Shown piece after piece: positions 32,392-44,401 of a stretch of 64,000 nucleotides of DNA. Under the pieces are notes generated by a model that did no database searches, was not told where the DNA came from, and saw only the letters and a list, made by a program, of their open reading frames with translations. A program made the position numbers and the translations under genes. Source of the stretch: Bombyx mori (Eukaryota; Arthropoda; Insecta; Lepidoptera; Bombycidae); the NCBI RefSeq assembly GCF_030269925.1, contig NC_085131.1, positions 10,215,501 to 10,279,500 of the forward strand, in the 5' to 3' direction. Every line of letters begins with the position of its first letter. The first letter of the stretch is position 1.

Positions 32392-33019
32392 CTAGCAACC
32401 CACCCTCGCTTTGCTTCGGAAACGTTAAATTTTATTATTGACTAGCTGACCTGGCAGACTTCGTAGTGCCTCAATCGATAAATAAAAGACCTAAACTTTT
32501 GTATAAAATAAACTTAAAATAAACAAAAGGAATCCGTCCGACGGGGGACACATCAAAGGAAAAACAAAATTTGTTATACATATTTATTTAATTCCGAGCA
32601 TTTTCATATTTATCTAACTTTTAAACCTTCTCTGGACTTCCACAAATAATTCAAGACCGAAATTAGCCAAATCGGTCCAGCCGTTCTCGAGTTTTAGCGA
32701 GACTAACGAACAGCAATTGTTTTTTATATGTTACTCGCGGTTATTGTCGTACCGCAGGTGACGCTGCGGGGCGAAGCTAATCTAAAAAAAGTAGCCTAAG
32801 TTACTCCTTATTATATATCATCAGTTACCTATCAGTGGAAGTCTCTTTAAAATCAGTCCAGCCATTCCAGAGATTAGCCGGAACAAACAGACAGACAGAC
32901 AAATACTTAAAAAAATGTTATTTTAGTGTGTGTACCGTATATATATTCATATGCATGTAGTAAAAAGCGGTTATTTTAATATTACAAACAGACACTCCAA
33001 TTTTATTTATATTTATAGA
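32392..33019 (-). mobile_element. H2 Helitron-like element, split by H1
   Basis: The outer element runs from A(32391)-CTAG to GA-T(33020). Its left part (32392-32441) and right part (32731-33019) align in order with the uninterrupted H2 copy at 54276-54636 (for example AAACAGACAGACAGACAAAT and GTAGTAAAAAGCGGTTATTT). The H1 element occupies 32442-32730. About 19 bp of H2 next to the junction are missing. Confidence 0.8.
32442..32730 (-). mobile_element. H1 Helitron-like element nested in H2
   Basis: CTAGCTGACCTGGCAGACTT marks its 3' end after A(32441). The body shows AAAGGAATCCGTCCGACGGG and GGACTTCCACAAATAATTCA. Its 5' tip (about 8 bp, ending ATAGA) is missing at 32730, where H2 resumes at TTACTCGCGGTTATTG. 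Confidence 0.8.
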
Positions 33020-33581
33020 TTGATGGGCACACGGTGTTTGATAAACAGAAATCGCTGAGTCGTTAATGTCGCTCGTAAAAGTTAGAAAAGCAAGGGCTGA
33101 AAGTGAGCCGTACAAAAGAGAATTTCGTATGTACCAGCTCTGTGCCCAATATAATCATCGCGACAGAAGTAAAACGAGCCTCGACAAAATCTAGAATAGA
33201 ATTACTAATTAAATTAAAAACTTACAATTTCGACCGACTCTCAGCCACTTAACGAAATGGATAACGAACCGAAAAAAAAAACCTTCAATCGAAAGTTTGG
33301 CATCGTCTAAATTAGAACCTCGCCATTATTTCTCTGAAAGCCAGCCGGACCGTCTACTCTGTGCCGTGCGTATAATGTAAAAGTCCGAGGGATTAAATAA
33401 ACAAAGTTTTTTGTCGAAATTGTGCGAGTTGAAACATCAAACAGTTAGGTGGGCCTCCCGGGATCGGTACATTTGCTTAGATTAACGACACGCGTAAGGG
33501 TCTACCGTTTTAACCGATTCCGACTAGTCGATGCAAAATAGCATTTCACACGTTCTCTGATGTTGTTAAAACACGTTTTCT

Positions 33582-33640
33582 GAGAAAGAGAGAGAAAGAG
33601 AGAGAGAGAGGGAGAGAGAGAGAGGGAGAGAGAGAGAGGA
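33582..33640. repeat. (GA)n microsatellite
   Basis: An impure GA tract of 59 bp. Such tracts can bind GAGA factor, but nothing else here supports regulation. Confidence 0.9.
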
Positions 33641-34310
33641 TCTTCTGTATGTTTTGTTGTAGCATTTAAGACGTGTTATTATGAAATTATCTCCATTCGG
33701 TTTATCAAATAGTGCGTACATATTTGCTGGAAGACACAAGCAATGCGAAACCAGTTATTTAGTTTCAGAATTTTTTATAATAAATTTCATCTATTACTCG
33801 TAGATATTTAGAAATATTTAGGAATTTCAAATGCAATACAAAAAAAATACAATATCGTATCGTTTATCTCGTCACTCGAAATTAACCCATAAAAACGGGG
33901 CCCGGTTAAATCTTGTCTGTTTTTCGAGCTATTTTTCTCAAGGGCCGCACGTGGCGGGTGAGTTATCGTGTGGGGTTTAGGGGGTGGGATGCCCTAATTT
34001 TTTACGTGGATCCCGCAGAGGTTACTTGAAAGAGGTCGACTATACGCTTTCGGTTGTGTTGGTCTAAAAAGGCTTTATCTAATGTTACCTACATTATACC
34101 GCCCCAATTTGTTTGTATCTTTCTGGTGATTGTTTTATCTACTAAAAATACTACATATATTAATAATGTTAAATATTTATAGATAATATTAACATAAAAT
34201 ACACAAATTCTATTGATTAACAAGAAAAACTAAATAATATACGTGAAAAAGAATGTAAGCCATTAATTAATCATCTACGCATAAACTTTCGAACTTTAAA
34301 AAAATCTACG

Positions 34311-34422
34311 GTAGGCAGCGGCTTGGCTCTGCCCCTGGCATTGCTGAAGTCCATGGGCGACAGTAACCACTCACTATCAGGTGGGCCGTATGCTCGTCTG
34401 CCTACAAGGGCAATAAAAAAAA
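34311..34422 (+). mobile_element. Element C, full length
   Basis: It runs from GTAGGCAGCGGCTTGGCTCT to CTGCCTACAAGGGCAATAAA, the cleanest copy in the window, and carries GCATTGCTGAAGTCCATGGG. The terminal octamers GTAGGCAG and CTGCCTAC are complementary. Confidence 0.8.
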
Positions 34423-35203
34423 CTACATTTTCCTAAACAACGAGAGTAGTAGTCATTTTAAAAGATTTGTGCCCATTTCCTGAATTAACATTTGAGAAAG
34501 AATTTATTAGTCTGATCATATGCTATGGCTTTTGTACTTGTTTGGTGCATAAACACTCCAGACGTTGGATGCTACAGCTGGACATAATGCGCTAAAACGA
34601 TAAATCAAATGCACACGACATCTGTTCCATAAATAACGAAGATTTAATTAAATATTACCTAACAAAATCTTACCGACGCCATTTTGGATACCCTTATCCC
34701 ACCCCCTGCCCGCAACAGACGATTACACTTGGCCAAACTTGTATTTGCAGGAGATTAAAACAAAAAATGGAACTTAATCCGTTTTGTCAATCGAATAGAG
34801 GTTATTTTTGTTCGGTACTTGTTTTCGTGTTGCGAATATTTAACTTTGCCCCTTTTAGTACCCAGTCCTTCCGCGGTATAATTAGGGACGGACCCTTGCC
34901 GATGAGATTTTCGGCTGGAGTTTAAATTGATTCAATCGAGACCCGATGTTTCGCTCGAGATATTCAGATGCTTTTTCGTTTTTCGACCCAGTTTTTAGAT
35001 ATTTATTCGGAAAGGAATTAATTAGTGGGTACAATGGGTCGCATTGGAGTGGCGTTTAATTTAAGTGAAAACCTAATTTGGCGCCCGTCGAACGCGATAC
35101 GAATGCCGTTTAGATTTCTGTTTGGAATGTTTATTGAGTAATAGTTTCTCCTCAACATATTTTTGTCTTAGTCTTTTTTTTTGTAAAGATATTTTATAAG
35201 CAA

Positions 35204-35727
35204 CTAGCTGTATCCGCCCGCTTCTCTGGGCATTTAACATTATTATTTCTCACCCCCACAAAAATTCTCATCATTAACCCAACCGGTGTTTTTTTTTTTT
35301 TTGTTATGAGGAAATCGCCGGTCTTTCGCCCTCCACTGGGGATGGAGGGCGGAGCATGTCAGAGTCGAACTGACTAAAACCTCCTCTCGCTCAACAACCA
35401 ACGTCCAAAATTCGCATGAGACAGAACTCATGAAGAGGCAAAGGGAGGAAAGTGAAGCGTTTAGTGCGGAGCACATCTCTCCCATTACCCTCCTCCTCGG
35501 GACGCCAGACCGGCGGTCGTCGGCGCCACGACCACCAGCCCTCTCGGTCGGCAGGCTATCCGCCGCAACTGGTGTAGGGAGTCCAAAACTCATATAAATA
35601 TTAGTCTATCCATTAAGTACATGTATTTTCTACATGGATACCAAGTTTCAAGTCAATCGGATGCATGGTTCATTAGTTATAATGGAACATTCGTAAAAAC
35701 CACTGTAGATTTATGTATTAGTATAGA
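35204..35727 (-). mobile_element. H3 Helitron-like element, split by a retroposon
   Basis: Helitron termini: A-CTAG at 35204 and GA(35726-35727)-T. The outer parts match the H3 copy at 63124-63380 (CCAAGTTTCAAGTCAATCGG, TAACATTATTATTTCTCACC). The retroposon at 35290-35566 interrupts it between two copies of AAC(C/T)GGTGT. Confidence 0.8.
35290..35566 (-). mobile_element. GC-rich LINE 3' fragment nested in H3
   Basis: This 277 bp minus-strand insertion has a T13 run on the left (poly-A tail). It is bounded by direct repeats AACCGGTGT (35281-35289) and AACTGGTGT (35567-35575), a 9 bp target duplication with one change. The body is GC-rich (GGGATGGAGGGCGGAGCATG; GACCGGCGGTCGTCGGCGCC) and looks like the 3' end of a non-LTR retrotransposon. 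No protein domain is recognisable in it. Confidence 0.75.
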
Positions 35728-35857
35728 TATCCTTATAAGCCAGTAATTGAGATGCTGTAAATGTGTGGAGGTTAAACATGAATTATAATAGCGAGGAGTA
35801 AATGATCTTAGACGATTTAGGTAGTACTTTAGTAGTAGTCGTTGATGGTAGTTGTAA

Positions 35858-36230
35858 GGTCACCAGTGCCGGGCGGCACAATAACGAGTCCGTAATTGGA
35901 TGGACAGTTTATTTCCAATCACAGATAGTATAGCAATATTTAGAAGGAGAAATTACGGAGTACAGAAGGCACAGATAAAGCGGTAGCAAGTTCAAACACA
36001 ATAATACAAAATAGATGAAAGCAATAAATCGTAACGAAGCAAAAGAGTACGCGTAAGTCGAGGAGTGACACAGTCTTAGCGTAGCGTTGATCAAACCCGA
36101 CTACTGGCCGCGAGCGGCGGCCGAGTCGTGGCGCAGGCGACGACCAGTACGTACGCAGTTATACATAGTCGGGGTCTTTGCCGCATACTAGCGGTTGCGC
36201 CCGACTATGCTTGTGTAAATAATATAATTT
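35858..36230 (-). mobile_element. LTR-like segment with start of a tRNA-Trp-type PBS
   Basis: On the minus strand the LTR would run from about 36210-36165 to 35867. It has a GC-rich U3-like block, a polyadenylation signal AATAAA, then TTATTGTGCCGCCCGGCAC. TGGTGACC follows (35865-35858), the first 8 bases of the tRNA-Trp primer-binding site used by Kabuki/CsRn1-type Ty3 elements; the next bases do not match. The start is uncertain because of the hairpin at 36164-36209. No gag or pol is seen. Confidence 0.4.
36164..36209. repeat. Nested hairpin in the LTR-like segment
   Basis: CATAGTCGGG (36164-36173) pairs with CCCGACTATG (36200-36209). An inner CCGC/GCGG stem lies within the loop. Confidence 0.75.
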
Positions 36231-38920
36231 TGAGTAGTGTTGTGAATGTATGATTGTTTGGCGTATTTATGTACTGTATGAGAGTGTGTTATAGAATACG
36301 TAATTAAATATGATATAATATTAAATATTGAGTAGGTGTGCAATGTAAATTAATAAATAATATTAACTAATATACATAAATATAGTAGAAACACCTACAC
36401 TTTATCTTCATATACCTAATGGTGATTAAAAAAAAGATAAACGATTTAATCTCACATCTATTTTGAATATTATACAGTTTTCTTATATATCGTAGAACGT
36501 GATCGTATCTCCGATTCCTAAAAACCTAAGAGAATTTTAAATTGAAACAGCAGATTAAGGGTGATAATGATTTAATTTCAAATGAAACATTTTGTATTCA
36601 ATTCAACGTAAATAGCAATTTTTGCACAAGGCTTGTCATTCCGAAGATGACAACGTTATTACTGATAATTTAAATATACTGTTTGAAATAAAATATTTAT
36701 TTAAAATATAAAGATAAGAAGCATAAAATGAAGAACATTTAAATTATATCTTAGTTCCGTATTTAATCCGTCTACAGTTAACAGGAGGTAGGAATATAAA
36801 TAATTTATTATCCAACTCTCGGCTATTTCCCCACGGTACAAAAGCTCGGTTTAGAATTATATATGAGTGGAGCTTAAAGTTTAGAAGCTGACTGTGCAAG
36901 TCTAAAAGCTTGGGTCGCGGGAACATTGACGCAGTAGAAGTGGCGAAGCTTCAAAAATAAGTTTTAACGAACAAAAAAAAACAAAAAAACATGCGTCACA
37001 TAGAGGGATGAGTTTATTTAACCTTCGGGGCTCATTGCTAATTTTAAAAGATTAACTATCATCAATCAAATCAATAATAAAAAATAATTTTTCGATTTTC
37101 CGCATGAGAATTATCTTCATATTGCTTACTACAAATCAGTACTGCATAATAATATATTCCTATACTTTCACAACATAATAATTTGAAATTACTGTGTTCG
37201 TTCTATTCACAATTACACTTGATGCTTACGTTATGCCTATCTGTTGAATAATATTAATGGTAATCTGGTAAAATCCAATCCGAACAAAACAAGTAATTGA
37301 GCAAAAACATGTAAATTATCGTTGCATAGTTAAACATTTTCAAAATTAACTCTATAAAATGTCACTATCTACACGCCTTCTGTATTCTGTATGAAGTACA
37401 GTCAGTAAAACATTAGCCACGGACCCGTCTGTCAGGAGTTCTAAACATAAATGCCTAATTGTGAAGCACTGCTTCAGTGCCCGCTCTTAAATGGCAGCCT
37501 TTCTGTCCGGCCGTATCTAGTAATTATTAATTCTGTACTTTAAATGGAATTTGTACCAATTCTGGCTCCGATGTCTTTTAATTTGCCTTCGGTTCCGTGA
37601 TTTATTTAATCGGAAAGGATCTTTGACATTATATGTAATTTTTAGGGATATTTTTCTTTTATAATATATAAACCTTTTTTACTGTTGTAGAATATATATT
37701 GTGTAGTTTGAAAATACGTATAAAATATATTCGTAATGATTTCACTTACGGTTTTTGCTTACGAATCTTCTAGTGAATAGCTAATTAGACTAGTGGCTTA
37801 TCAAAAGAAAATGATTAATAAATAAATATTAAGTTTAAGCCAAGGATTTCAAATAAATAACGCTTAGAATACTTAATCCGCCTAAATAACAGACATAAAG
37901 AGCAGACAAAGTGTCTAGAGCGTCTAACAGATTAGTTAGTATCCGCAACGTATTGTTGACTCAGCTCAGTTTTTTCCGGTTCGGTTCTAAGCCTTTATTT
38001 AATTTAATTTAATATTTAACCTTTTTTAGCCTTTATTTAATATTTATTTTATTTAATTAATACCAGAATAGTACATTAATACTTCACATTTTTCAATGAG
38101 CATAATGTTTGAGTATTATAATATCAAACGCTACGTAACTAAAACAGCCAATCTTACAAGTTATAATTTAAACTTATTATTGATATTTAATTCATGTTGT
38201 TATTATTTTCTCCCTTCTCCTCATGAAAGCAATTGCAATGTGGTTCTAATTGATAGCCGCTCTGACTTTACTGACTGCAAATTTAAAGTTATAATCAAAA
38301 TCTAAAAGTAACAACCAAATGTTTGAGATTGAATTTTATTGTACCATTTCAATGTATAGACTGAAATTGGAATACTGTAATGAAAGTAACTTTAATTGCT
38401 CATTTATAAGTTATCGGGAGACCGGGCCGCGGAAAATGGATTGAAATGACAGACAGGAGTCTATTTCAGTGTAGTTCCGTTATGAATCTTATGAAATTAT
38501 TCATAGCTTGAAGTGTGACGTCTGCGATGGACGTCACGCCTAATGTGGATTGGCCGAGCCGGATATAAATTTTATAACCGGGACATATTGGTCTTACGTG
38601 ACATAATACGACTATACTAATCATATACTTTTATCATACAGATTGTTGAAATTATGACTGTCGATAAGTTATTAGTGCCGTTGCGTAATTTTCCTAATTT
38701 GTGTATTGGAAGTAATTAACCTCCAATTCAAAATACTAAAGTTTGTGAGAAAACATATTGCCAATTAAGTATAAGTCCCAATTAAAAATATAAATTTTAT
38801 TTTCTGTAAAAAAGCGAATAGCAGCATTGTGTGATTTTATAATACTTAATTAATAAGTCATCATTATAAACAAGGTTTTAGGGCTTGAAGAACACAAACA
38901 TCTAGGATGCAAAATAGTTT
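36231..38920. other. Long AT-rich stretch, nothing recognised
   Basis: About 2.7 kb without element ends, conserved motifs or convincing open frames. A partial direct repeat of AGCCTTTATTTAAT occurs near 37989 and 38030. Confidence 0.45.
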
Positions 38921-38921
38921 T

Positions 38922-39300
38922 GAAGTCGTCGTGGCCTAAAAGATAAGACGCCCGAGCACATGTATACGACTGTACCGGTGATCGAATCCCGCAGGCTGGT
39001 ACCAAATTTTTCCAATTTAATACGTACAAATGCTCACCAATGACTTTTACGGTGAATTAATAATCGTAGAATAATAATCAAATTAGCAAAAAATATATAA
39101 TTTGCCTCATTACTGGTGTTAAGGTGTCTTGTGACACCGCACGGGTAGGTGTCACCGTCCTGCTTATTTCTGCCGTTCTCCAGTAATGTATTTTGTAGAT
39201 GGGTGTAGCATTTACTCTGTTGATATCTACGGGCTCTCGTAACCATTTAATACTCGGTGCGCCGTGAGCTAGTTCACTCATGTAAATAACAAAGAAAAAG
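38922..39300 (+). mobile_element. SINE-A with tRNA-like head, diverged
   Basis: GAAGTCGTCGTGGCCTAAAA gives the A box, and GTGATCGAATCCCGCAGGCT the B box with one change. The central domain and a shortened body with a deletion after TGTATTTTGTAG follow. It ends TCACTCATGTAAATAAC. Confidence 0.8.
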
Positions 39301-39597
39301 GTGTGGTCGTATTCCTTCGTAGTTCATTTATTACTGTGACTTCTACACTTGCTACACACTTAAAGGTTTCTACGGAAAGGTTTCTAACATAATATAACTC
39401 GCTAACGATAATGTGTGCGTCTTCTTGCATAGACGGACGGGCTTAGTTGTAATTGGTAAATTCATGAACAGAATCCATTACAACATCCATGTCGGGTACT
39501 CGTCTCGAAACGTGAGAGCTCTTATTTTTTAACCCACAAACATATTTTCAACAATTTATTGTATTTCATATATATAAGGGTACTTCACAGACGAACT

Positions 39598-39846
39598 TTT
39601 TACTGGTGGTAGGACATCTTGTGAGTCCGCGCGGGCAGGTACCACCGTCCTGCCTATTTCTGCCGTGAAGCAGTAATGCGTTTCGGTTTGAAGGGTGGGG
39701 CAGCCGTTGTAACTATACTCAGATCTTAGAACTTATATCTCAAGGTGGGTGGCGCATTTACGTTGTAGATGTCCATGGGCTTCAGTAACCACTTAACACC
39801 AGATGGACTGTGAGCTCGTCCATCCATCTAAGTAATAAAAAAAAAG
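39598..39846 (+). mobile_element. SINE-A, headless, fixed 5' end
   Basis: It starts at ACTGGTGGTAGGACATCTTG and ends CCATCTAAGTAATAAAAAAA. Like six other plus-strand copies it begins exactly at the base of the TGGTGGTA/TACCACCA stem. Confidence 0.85.
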
Positions 39847-40204
39847 AACCAGACCTAATCTCAATGGTACTAAACTTAAATTAGTATCTTGGCTTAATAT
39901 TCACGTAATGTGCTGTACAATTTTACATATCTCATTTGAAAGTCTATCTAGCTTCACCCTGCGTACTGAATCTTTAACAGCATTAGGGTCCCAGATAAAC
40001 ATCAAATTGTGCAATACAATACGTCCTGTTATCAACATACCTCTATACTATGTATATTCGACTTTAATAAAAAATACTTGCACATGTAGATTTTATAAAC
40101 TTATTTTATTAAATTTAATAAGTCAAAGATATAATTGTAGGATAGTCAAAATTTTTTTTTATATCTATTTTTTATCCGGGTTATTAGGCCTATCGGGCTT
40201 AAAG

Positions 40205-40378
40205 TGGTGAATGCCAAAACCCACTTTGTACCTTTAGATATAAAGTCTAAATTGTTCTGTATGTATAGCGGCTGTCCCACCTCTCAAACCGGAACCCCCG
40301 AATGCATCGCGGCAGAAAGAAAGAAACAGGCAGCTTGATGGTACCTACCAGCACGGGCTTACAATACGCTGTACCACC
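40205..40378 (-). mobile_element. Old SINE-A body fragment
   Basis: AAACCCACTTTGTACCTTTA, CAAACCGGAACCCCCGAATG and TGATGGTACCTACCAGCACG match SINE-A in reverse. It abuts the opposite copy at 40379. Confidence 0.6.
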
Positions 40379-40592
40379 CGCACGGGTAAGTATCACTACC
40401 TTGCCTATTTCTGCCGTGAAGCAGTACTTTGTTTCGGCTTAAAGGGTGAGGTCAGACGTTATACCGTAAAACTATATGTCATGTTTCCAAGAGATTTGGC
40501 AGTATTTACGTTGGTGATGATTATGGACTCACTAACCATTTAACACCAGATGTACCGTGAACTAGTCTACCCATCTAAGCAATAAAAATAGA
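40379..40592 (+). mobile_element. SINE-A 3' half
   Basis: CGCACGGGTAAGTATCACTA, CTATTTCTGCCGTGAAGCAG and the end CTACCCATCTAAGCAATAAA. It forms a head-to-head inverted pair with 40205-40378. Confidence 0.75.
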
Positions 40593-41099
40593 TTTACATT
40601 TATGAAGTAATATTTCATAATTTATGACCGACATCCAAGAAATGATAGCTTGTTTATCGTTCAAGGTTTGGTCCTAAACAATAACCCCACAATGAAAAGG
40701 CTTTACCTTAAACTGAAAAGATTCAATTAAGCTTTACCCTTGTTTTAGCGTTCTATTTTCAAATTAAATTAGTCAGGGCTACATGCTGATTAAAGTTTTC
40801 CAATATCCTTGGTAGAACAAAGAAAATGCTGACGGAACCACAGCTGTGCCTAGATAACGGACTCATTCCCGGCGTGATTGGATCGGCTTTATTAAAACCT
40901 CTTATTAAATTGGATTTTATTTTTGACATTACCAGCATAATCAAAGATAATATTAGCATCAGTTAAATTTAGAAGTACATATACTAATTAGATTTAATAC
41001 GACACTCGAAAGATCAATGCCATGGGATTTAGTTAAACTAATATACTGCATAACGTTCTTATTAACTTACACACTGTTATATTGTTTTTTTAATGCAAA

Positions 41100-41527
41100 T
41101 ACAGGGTGGACGAGCTCACGGCCCAACTAGTGTTAAGTGGTTATCGAAACCCATAGACATCTACAACATAAATTCCGCCACACACCTTGAGACATGAGTT
41201 CTAAGATCTCAGTATAGTTACAACGGCTGGACATTCAAACCGAAACGCATTACTACTTCACGCCTGAAATAGGCAGAGTGGTGGTACCTACCCGTACCGA
41301 CTTACAAGACGTCCTACCACCAGTACATAATTATGCAAATTATAATGTTGCGGGTTTGATTTTTACTACACGATCTTATTCCTTCACCGTGGAAGTCAAT
41401 CGTAAGCATTTGTCAAGTACGTATTTCATTAGAAAAATTGGTACTTGCCAGCGGGATTCGTACATTGGTGCATCGCTAGATACGAATGCACCGGACTTCT
41501 TATCCTTTAGGCCACGGCAACTTCATA
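41100..41527 (-). mobile_element. SINE-A, nearly full length
   Basis: The copy runs from GGTGGACGAGCTCACGGCCC to the head at GGACTTCTTATCCTTTAGGC and CACGG (41517). The B box is CGGGATTCGTACATTGGTGC in reverse, with changes. Its 3' tail is lost, and small deletions lie near GGCTGGACATTC. Confidence 0.85.
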
Positions 41528-42006
41528 ATCTACCTGGTGCTAAGTTGTTATCCGTCTGATGATAAAATAGCTGATTTACTCGAATGTATTTTCATTTTAT
41601 TTCTTTGGTGGGCAGTGATAGTCAAATAATAGTATCTACAGTCTAGTACGCGTGTATGTCTTGATATCCAAAAACAAACCAAAATATAAACATTAATACT
41701 ATATATTTTTTTTACAAATCTTATGTACAAGCCCTCATCAAAAACACAAGCCTACTCCCTCCTACGGTCGGTATCCTTGTTTATAATTCCTTTTGTCCCT
41801 TCACAAAGCTTTCCCCAGTTTTACGGGACCGTCGGAAAATTCATATCAATTATCCCTTTTCAGCGTTCGCATTATAAATTCTTTCATAAGATATTTGCTG
41901 GTCCCGACTGCCGACGGTTTTATGGTGTTTTATTAAAGTCTAATGGAAGACGATATAATATCGCTTTATATACAGTTTATAAATGTCTTCGGAGTTAGCG
42001 TGTAAT

Positions 42007-42084
42007 GACCCACTTAATGGTGAATGGTAGCCTTCGCCCATGGACTTCAGCAATGCCTGGGGCAGAGCCAAGCCGCTGCCTACC
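42007..42084 (-). mobile_element. Element C, 3'-truncated
   Basis: CACTTAATGGTGAATGGTAG to AGCCGCTGCCTACCG. The element's 5' end is intact, the A tail is missing. Confidence 0.7.
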
Positions 42085-42261
42085 GTTATGTAAATACTGT
42101 TATGTAAATATGCAACCATATATACTTTTTATAGATCTAATTACTAAAGCGTGTGAAGGAACAGATACCGTGTAAATAGGGGGATAAGCTAAATACAATT
42201 TTGTAATCCGACTATAGTCTTTATAAAATTGCATAAAATTGAAAACATATTTACAGGTTTT

Positions 42262-42510
42262 TTTACTGGTGGTAGGTCCTCTTGTGAGTCCGCACGGGTA
42301 GGTACCGCCACCCTGCCTATTTCTGCCGTGAAGCATAAAGAGTTGTAATTTGAAGGGTGGGGCAGCCGTTGTACTATACTGAGACCTTAGAACTCATATC
42401 TCAATGTGGGGGCGGCATTTACGTTGTAGATGTCTATGGCTTCGAGTAATCACTTAACACCAGGTGGGCCGTGAGCTCGTTCATCCATCCACGCAATAAA
42501 AATAAAAATA
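42262..42510 (+). mobile_element. SINE-A, headless, fixed 5' end
   Basis: TTACTGGTGGTAGGTCCTCT to TCATCCATCCACGCAATAAA. One of the copies with the shared 5' boundary. Confidence 0.85.
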
Positions 42511-42769
42511 AACATATATTGCAAATCCAAAGTCCTTAAAAGTTCGGGGAAATAATTATGTATTTTCAGCGTAGACTGCACGAGTCGTTATTGAAATGTC
42601 TGTACCCGGCGTGTTTTGTATAAATTGTTGCAGTAATCGTCCGCCTGTGCCGTGTCGTTTTAATGAGGGATTGTGTGCGACATCACGGTGGAGCGTGTGG
42701 TCCGAAGCTCAAGCGAAAAGCGTTTTGGGTTGTGCAGGTATGCGTAGATTGTAAATTTTTCAGTTTTCC

Positions 42770-42990
42770 AGCCATCGTTGGTAGGTCGCGTTCCCCCGAC
42801 CGCTCTGGGGAGGGTGCAGCACGGCAACATCAAGGCGACTGAGGGAACCGGTGGTTGCGTCGACGGCGGCCGCCGATCCGGCGTCTGGGGGACAGCGGGA
42901 TGGATGTAATATGCTCTGGGTAAGCCCTGTCCTGCCGTCTCAATAGCTGACTGGCCCGGTTCCGGGATTAGGGCGTCTACTGTGAGCGAC
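42770..42990. other. GC-rich block, unidentified
   Basis: The GC content is far above that of the surroundings: GACCGCTCTGGGGAGGGTGC, GACGGCGGCCGCCGATCCGG. GGAACCGG near 42842 and CCGGTTCC near 42957 are complementary. There is no open frame of note. It may be the 5' UTR of a retrotransposon or a CpG island; I cannot decide. Confidence 0.3.
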
Positions 42991-43799
42991 AGAACTTTTA
43001 GTGAGGTTCAATTATACATACACATACATAGGTACGTATCGGATCACTTAATTAAATTCCCCGTTGTAATTTGATGACAGATTTTTTTCTTCTTTTTCTT
43101 TATTACGGAGTTTAGTGGCCCAAACCTTGTCACGCCCATCAGTGGTCCAATATGTAAGTATGTATGTAAGCTTCAAATGCATAATATCCATTTTTTTTCT
43201 TTGTTGTATCACTCGTGTCAGAGCGGTCGCGGTCATCATTCAATAGATTGCGGAAATGCGGAAAAGGTATTATTATGAAATTTATTATATTTAAAATGCT
43301 TTAATCAGAATACGCTATAAGATAATGACTTAAACCAAGCGTTACATTTTAGTGAAGTGCGCATACTTTACGTACAGGTACGCGAATTACATAATATTCG
43401 TATGTTTTTCGCAGATTACAACGTACGTTTTGTAATAATTTGTATCTAAGCGCGGCTCCGCCAACAAAGGATTTGCTGAGTTGCTCTCTAAGCCATTTTC
43501 GCTTTTGATATAATTTAATATGAACCTGAAAATTTCACGGGAATTAATTTAAAGTTTGACTTGAAATATGTAGTCTAAATGTACGCTGCTGTAAATAGTT
43601 TTGAGGGAACTAAACTGAAAGGCTATGTTGTTTTGCATTTCTACAAATTAGATACTTATAAGGTTTGCTTGCTCGTTAAAATGAATCTAGGGTATGTTTG
43701 GTTGATAATACTACAATAATTCATTGTGACACTATAATAAAGCAGCAAATTAATATTATTTGGCGCAAATATCCGGATATTTATGCTGGCACTCGACTG

Positions 43800-44068
43800 G
43801 AAACCACATCCACTAACGGCGACCTATTTCACACGGGGGACTCCAAATGGATCCCTATACCGTTCTTATTTTACATTTTAAGTCTTTGCGCGGCCCAGGA
43901 TTTATATTCAGGGGGCACTTGGGGCTCGAGAGGCTCATAAATAACGACCCGGGTAGACCCGACCCCTTACGACCCAACCCGTCGACCCGGCTAAGGTTAC
44001 CCAGGTACGTGGCCAGGCAAGATGAAAGAACACCCTCATATATATTTTTCAAAGTGCGGATCGTTTGA
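43800..44068. other. GC-richer block with two overlapping open frames
   Basis: Two plus-strand frames (to 43940 and 43847-44068) cross this block. Neither product resembles a family I know, and the proline/arginine content looks like translated GC-rich repeat (GACCCGGGTAGACCCGACCC). I would not call a gene. Confidence 0.25.
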
Positions 44069-44401
44069 GAATTTTAATTTTGGAACAGGTCGAACTAGGT
44101 CCGTGGTTTGGGATGGTTTATTTAGAATACGAAAAATGTGTTCTTACTTTAAATTATATAACAATTTGTTTTCAATATTTTAACAAAGTATCTAGGATAA
44201 TCTTTTTTTAGGGTGTAATTAAAACTCATTTTGCGGTTTAATATCCCGTAATATATGTGTATTTCTGTGTCCTTTTTATTTCAGTGGCCCGTGAAAAACT
44301 ATAAAGTATTTGAAAAGTGGTAAATAATATAGTGACAGTGACAAAGGCCAGATTAAGCTGTAAATGTAGTTTTAACTAAATCCACAACAATTCTTTAAAT
44401 G

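Noticed and set aside
33582..33640. Polycomb/GAGA regulatory element
   Set aside because: An impure GA microsatellite alone is not evidence; no linked Pho motif is close.
41723..41998. 91-codon plus-strand frame as a gene
   Set aside because: No recognised domain, no splice or promoter support; AT-rich codons consistent with chance.
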